Source: an uncultured Opitutia bacterium
Lineage (GTDB): Bacteria > Verrucomicrobiota > Verrucomicrobiia > Opitutales > Opitutaceae
Length of the DNA: 43,525 nucleotides
Reading direction: 5' to 3'
Assembly (NCBI GenBank): GCA_903830425.1
Contig: CAIKTR010000161.1
Span: 1-43,525, forward strand
The notes beneath the pieces were generated by a model. It was not told where the DNA came from and ran no database searches. It saw nothing but the letters and a program-made list of their open reading frames with translations. Shown here in pieces: positions 40,830-43,525 of this stretch. How positions within the stretch are numbered: position 1 is the stretch's first letter; every line of letters begins with the position of its first letter. The position numbers were made by a program, and so were the translations under genes.

Positions 40830-41693
40830 ATGCTGAACCCCGTCGTCACCCAGAGTCCCGTGGCCGTGGCGGCACTCGTCCGAGGGATTTTTTCGGAACT
40901 GTATCCCGGCGCCGCGCTCACCGTGCTGGACCGCGCCTTCGTTGATCTGGAGCAGTATTTCGCCGGCCAGCACCCCGGCTTCCTCGCGAACGACCTGGGT
41001 TATCACAATCTGGAGCACACGCTGCAGGCCACCGTCTGCCTCGCCCAACTCCTGCGCGGCGCCCACCTCGCAGGGGACCCGCACCGGCTGACCCCGCGGC
41101 AGTTCGAGTTGGCGATCATCACCGCCCTCCTGCACGACACCGGCTACCTGAAGATCCGGTCCGACCTGAGCGGGACCGGCGCGAAGTACACCCTGACCCA
41201 CGTCCTGCGCAGCTGCTCCTTCGCCGCCGCCTACCTGCCGACGCTCGGGGTCGGGAGCGCCGAGATCGCCGCCGTGCTCGCCGCGATCAATTGCACCGGA
41301 CCCGCCAACGAGATCGGGCGCCTGGCCTTCACCAGCGAGACCGACCGCTTCATCGGCTGCGCCCTCGCCACCGCCGATTACCTCGGCCAGTTGGCCGCGC
41401 CGGACTACCCCGACAAGCTGGAGCGGCTCTACGCCGAGTTCCTCGAGTCGGATGAATTCCTCGGGGTCCCGGCCTGCAAGCGCATGTTCCAGTCCGCGCA
41501 GGACCTGAAGGAAAAGACGCCCGCCTTTTGGTCGAATTTCATCCTACCCCGGCTCGAGCTGCAGCTCGAGCGGATGTACTGCTATCTCTCCCAGCCGTTT
41601 CCTGACGGCCCCAACGAGTATCTCCAGGCGATCGAGCGGAACATCGCCATCATCCGCCAGCGTCTGGCCGACCGTCCCCCCAGCGAGTCCTGA
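40830..41693 (+). CDS. HD-domain phosphohydrolase/phosphodiesterase-like protein
   Basis: 287 residues. The pattern [19 protein letters not shown], followed by [11 protein letters not shown] and later [14 protein letters not shown], gives the H...HD...D metal set of the HD/PDEase superfamily; HNxxH followed by HD is reminiscent of class I cyclic nucleotide phosphodiesterases. No signal peptide and no additional sensory domain. The frame is open far upstream, but ATG 40830 gives a sensible start and a 115-base divergent gap to coaE. The substrate is unknown; a cyclic nucleotide is only one option. Confidence 0.8.
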   Translation: MLNPVVTQSPVAVAALVRGIFSELYPGAALTVLDRAFVDLEQYFAGQHPGFLANDLGYHNLEHTLQATVCLAQLLRGAHLAGDPHRLTPRQFELAIITALLHDTGYLKIRSDLSGTGAKYTLTHVLRSCSFAAAYLPTLGVGSAEIAAVLAAINCTGPANEIGRLAFTSETDRFIGCALATADYLGQLAAPDYPDKLERLYAEFLESDEFLGVPACKRMFQSAQDLKEKTPAFWSNFILPRLELQLERMYCYLSQPFPDGPNEYLQAIERNIAIIRQRLADRPPSES

Positions 41694-41719
41694 GCGCCCG
41701 CCCACCCCGGATCCCCGCC

Positions 41720-43261
41720 ATGCTCGCCACCGTCCTCTCGGCAGCCCTGGCGGGAGTCGAGGCGGAAGCCGTCCATGTGGAGGTCAACGCCGCCGAGGCC
41801 GGCGAACCCAGGCTCTTCCTCGTCGGCCTGCCGGACGCGGCCGTCAAGGAGTCCGGCGACCGCGTCAGCGCCGCGCTGCGCAACAGCGGTTTCATCGCCC
41901 CCCGCACCCGCACCACCATCAACCTCGCCCCCGGGCATCTCCGCAAGGAGGGCCCGATCTACGACCTGCCGATCGCCCTCGGCCTCCTGGTCGCCACGGA
42001 GCAGTTCAAGGCCCCCGCGCTCGGGGACTGGCTCATTGCCGGCGAGCTGAGCCTGTCGGGCGCCACGCGGCCGGTCCGGGGGGCGCTGGCGATGGCGCGG
42101 CTGGCCCGGCGGCTGGGCAAGCGGGGGCTGCTGCTCCCGCCCGTCTCCGCCGAGGAGGCCGCCTTGGTGGAGGGCGTGGCCGTGCATCAGGTCGACTCGC
42201 TGGACCAGGCGGTGCGTTTCCTGGCGGGCACCCTGACGCTCCAGCCGCTCGCGGCGGCGGCGGCCCGGGCCCGGGCCCAGCCGCCGGGGCCGGAAGGCGG
42301 CGTGGATTTTTCCGAGATCAAGGGCCAGCAGGCGCTGCGGCGCGCGGTGGAGGTGGCGGTCGCCGGCTCGCATAATCTGCTGATGATCGGGCCGCCGGGC
42401 TCGGGAAAATCAATGGTCGCGAAGCGCATCCCGACGGTGATGCCGGCCCCCACGTTGGACGAGCAGTTGGAGATCCTGAGCATCCACTCCGCGGCCGGGC
42501 GCACGCTGCGCGGGGAGATCTCGTGGGGCACCCGGCCGTTTCGCGGGCCGCACCACACCATCTCCGATGTCGGGCTGTTGGGCGGCGGGACGATCCCCGG
42601 GCCTGGGGAGATCTCGCTCGCGCACCACGGTGTGCTGTTTCTGGACGAGCTGCCGGAGTTCAAGCGGTCGGCGCTGGAGGTGCTTCGCCAGCCGCTGGAG
42701 GATGGCGAGGTCTGCATCTCACGGAGTGCGGGGAAGGTTACCCTGCCCTGCGCCTTCATGCTGGTCTCGGCGATGAACCCGTGCCCGTGCGGGTATTTGG
42801 GGGATGCCCGGCACGAGTGCCGCTGCTCGCCCACGCAGATCCAGCGCTATCGCTCGCGCATCAGCGGGCCGCTGCTGGACCGGATCGACATTCATGTGGA
42901 CGCGCCGGCCCTGAGCCTCGGGGAGCTCCGGACGGAGCAACTCGGGGAGACGTCCGCGGCGATGCGGGTGCGGACCGAGCGGGCGCGGGCGCGGCAGCAG
43001 GCACGGTTTGCGGGCACGCGGGTGACGGCGAACGCGCGGATGAGCCATGCGCAGATACGGCGGCACTGTGGGTTGGAGGCGAAGCTGGGAGACCTGCTGC
43101 AGCAGGCGATGGAGCAGCTGAGTCTTTCGGCGCGGGCGTACGACCGGATTTTGAAGGTGGCGCGGACGGTGGCGGATCTGGCGGAGGCGGACAAAATCGC
43201 GGCGCCGCACCTGTTGGAGGCGATCCAGTACCGCAGCCTGGATCGGACGCTATTTTATTGA
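41720..43261 (+). CDS. comM: YifB/ComM-family AAA ATPase (Mg-chelatase-like)
   Basis: 513 residues. N-terminal ChlI-like domain with [28 protein letters not shown] and [22 protein letters not shown], then the AAA core: Walker [14 protein letters not shown], the [18 protein letters not shown] region, Walker [23 protein letters not shown], and the CPCGYLG...[24 protein letters not shown] segment. The C-terminal domain reads [20 protein letters not shown]. In naturally transformable bacteria ComM is a hexameric helicase that helps integrate incoming DNA by branch migration; here that role is inferred from the family only. It lies 26 bases after the HD gene and 58 bases before tRNA-Glu. Confidence 0.94.
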   Translation: MLATVLSAALAGVEAEAVHVEVNAAEAGEPRLFLVGLPDAAVKESGDRVSAALRNSGFIAPRTRTTINLAPGHLRKEGPIYDLPIALGLLVATEQFKAPALGDWLIAGELSLSGATRPVRGALAMARLARRLGKRGLLLPPVSAEEAALVEGVAVHQVDSLDQAVRFLAGTLTLQPLAAAAARARAQPPGPEGGVDFSEIKGQQALRRAVEVAVAGSHNLLMIGPPGSGKSMVAKRIPTVMPAPTLDEQLEILSIHSAAGRTLRGEISWGTRPFRGPHHTISDVGLLGGGTIPGPGEISLAHHGVLFLDELPEFKRSALEVLRQPLEDGEVCISRSAGKVTLPCAFMLVSAMNPCPCGYLGDARHECRCSPTQIQRYRSRISGPLLDRIDIHVDAPALSLGELRTEQLGETSAAMRVRTERARARQQARFAGTRVTANARMSHAQIRRHCGLEAKLGDLLQQAMEQLSLSARAYDRILKVARTVADLAEADKIAAPHLLEAIQYRSLDRTLFY

Positions 43262-43319
43262 GTGAAAACTCACGCTTGACCCGGGGCGGTAAACTTGGAG
43301 CCTAGGCCCTCCGATTTTC

Positions 43320-43394
43320 GCCCTCATCGTCTATCGGTTAGGACAGGAGATTCTCAATCTTCAAAGCGGGGTTCGATTCCCCGTGGGGGCACCA
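43320..43394 (+). tRNA. tRNA-Glu (CTC)
   Basis: 75-base cloverleaf: acceptor arms GCCCTCA/TGGGGGC (one G-T pair), D-arm GTCT/GGAC, anticodon stem GGAGA/TCTTC with loop TTCTCAA (anticodon CTC, Glu), T-arm CGGGG/CCCCG with loop TTCGATT, discriminator A and encoded CCA. It is followed by possible integration-related repeats (see findings). Confidence 0.95.
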
Positions 43395-43432
43395 TCTTTT
43401 CGAGGCTTCAGAGGTAAACGGAGGCGACTTGG

Positions 43433-43481
43433 GGACAGAAAAGGACACTTGCGCAGAGTTAGGCGTCCGATAGTGTCCGAT
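43433..43481. repeat. Cluster of GGACA half-sites downstream of tRNA-Glu
   Basis: Two direct GGACA units 10 bases apart (43433-43437 and 43443-43447), then two units in the opposite orientation: GTCCGAT at 43465-43471 and at 43475-43481, also 10 bases apart. GGACACT (43443-43449) and AGTGTCC (43472-43478) are an exact inverted pair. Spacing of 10 bases places the sites on one face of the helix, as in recombinase or repressor binding arrays. Position just after a tRNA 3' end suggests an integration module. Confidence 0.45.
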
Positions 43482-43503
43482 ATCTACCCCCTCCTACCCG
43501 GCC

Positions 43504-43525
43504 ATGAAAGTACCGAAGTTCCCGA
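43504..43525 (+). CDS. Start of a truncated open frame (possible integrase)
   Basis: ATG 43504 opens a frame reading MKVPKFP up to the edge of the window. A basic MKxPKF-type beginning has precedent in tyrosine integrases near tRNA genes as far as I remember, but seven residues prove nothing. No ribosome site is visible. Listed because tRNA-Glu and the half-site array lie directly upstream. Confidence 0.2.

Overview
The window is about 43.5 kb of GC-rich, densely packed bacterial DNA. The best overall fit is a member of the Verrucomicrobiota, probably the Opitutaceae. The main reason is the four-gene set known as the Verru_Chthon cassette (proteins D, B, C and A), which as far as I know is typical of that phylum. 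Paired Rho factors, a complex I operon with two NuoM genes, and a PFOR next to a dihydroorotate-dehydrogenase-like protein are consistent with this. The assignment is an inference from gene content, not from a marker-gene comparison.

Layout, left to right. (1) 1-6405, + strand: the end of a complex I operon, nuoL (5' end outside the window), nuoM1, nuoM2 and nuoN, each joined by a 4-base ATGA overlap. (2) 6567-12990, - strand: nifJ (pyruvate:ferredoxin oxidoreductase), a DHOD-like flavoprotein and a GltD-type NADPH/FAD/Fe-S protein. (3) 13251-13326: tRNA-Phe. (4) 13336-21272, - strand: a tightly coupled operon of six prepilin-like proteins, whose order and features match T2SS gspG-(G)-H-I-J-K, followed by a secreted protein of unknown function and a NarL-type response regulator. 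(5) 21379-23328: acetyl-CoA synthetase, divergent from (6) a short Rho paralogue (23408-24643), an unrecognised 584-residue protein, hisF and ppk1, all on +. (7) 29750-32150: a small conserved protein, a PP1-like phosphoesterase and a YhaM-like exonuclease. (8) 32214-40714, - strand: coaE, full-length rho, pilB/gspE-like ATPase, pilT, a second gspE/pilB-like ATPase, and gspF/pilC. (9) 40830-43261, + strand: an HD-domain protein and a YifB/ComM AAA ATPase. (10) 43320-43394: tRNA-Glu, followed by DNA that looks like the edge of an integrated element.

Working together: PFOR, acetyl-CoA synthetase and complex I suggest flexible acetate/pyruvate metabolism linked to proton-pumping respiration. Regions 4 and 8 together supply the filament subunits, ATPases and inner-membrane platform of a type II secretion or type IV pilus machine; the outer-membrane secretin and prepilin peptidase are not in the window. 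The most interesting points are the six-prepilin operon, whose last prepilin is a giant GspK-like protein without Glu5; the second NuoM, which lacks the usual TM7 lysine; the lengthened NuoL C-terminal arm; the two very different Rho proteins 13 kb apart, one with a long Gly/Gln/Ser-rich tail; and the repeat cluster after tRNA-Glu.
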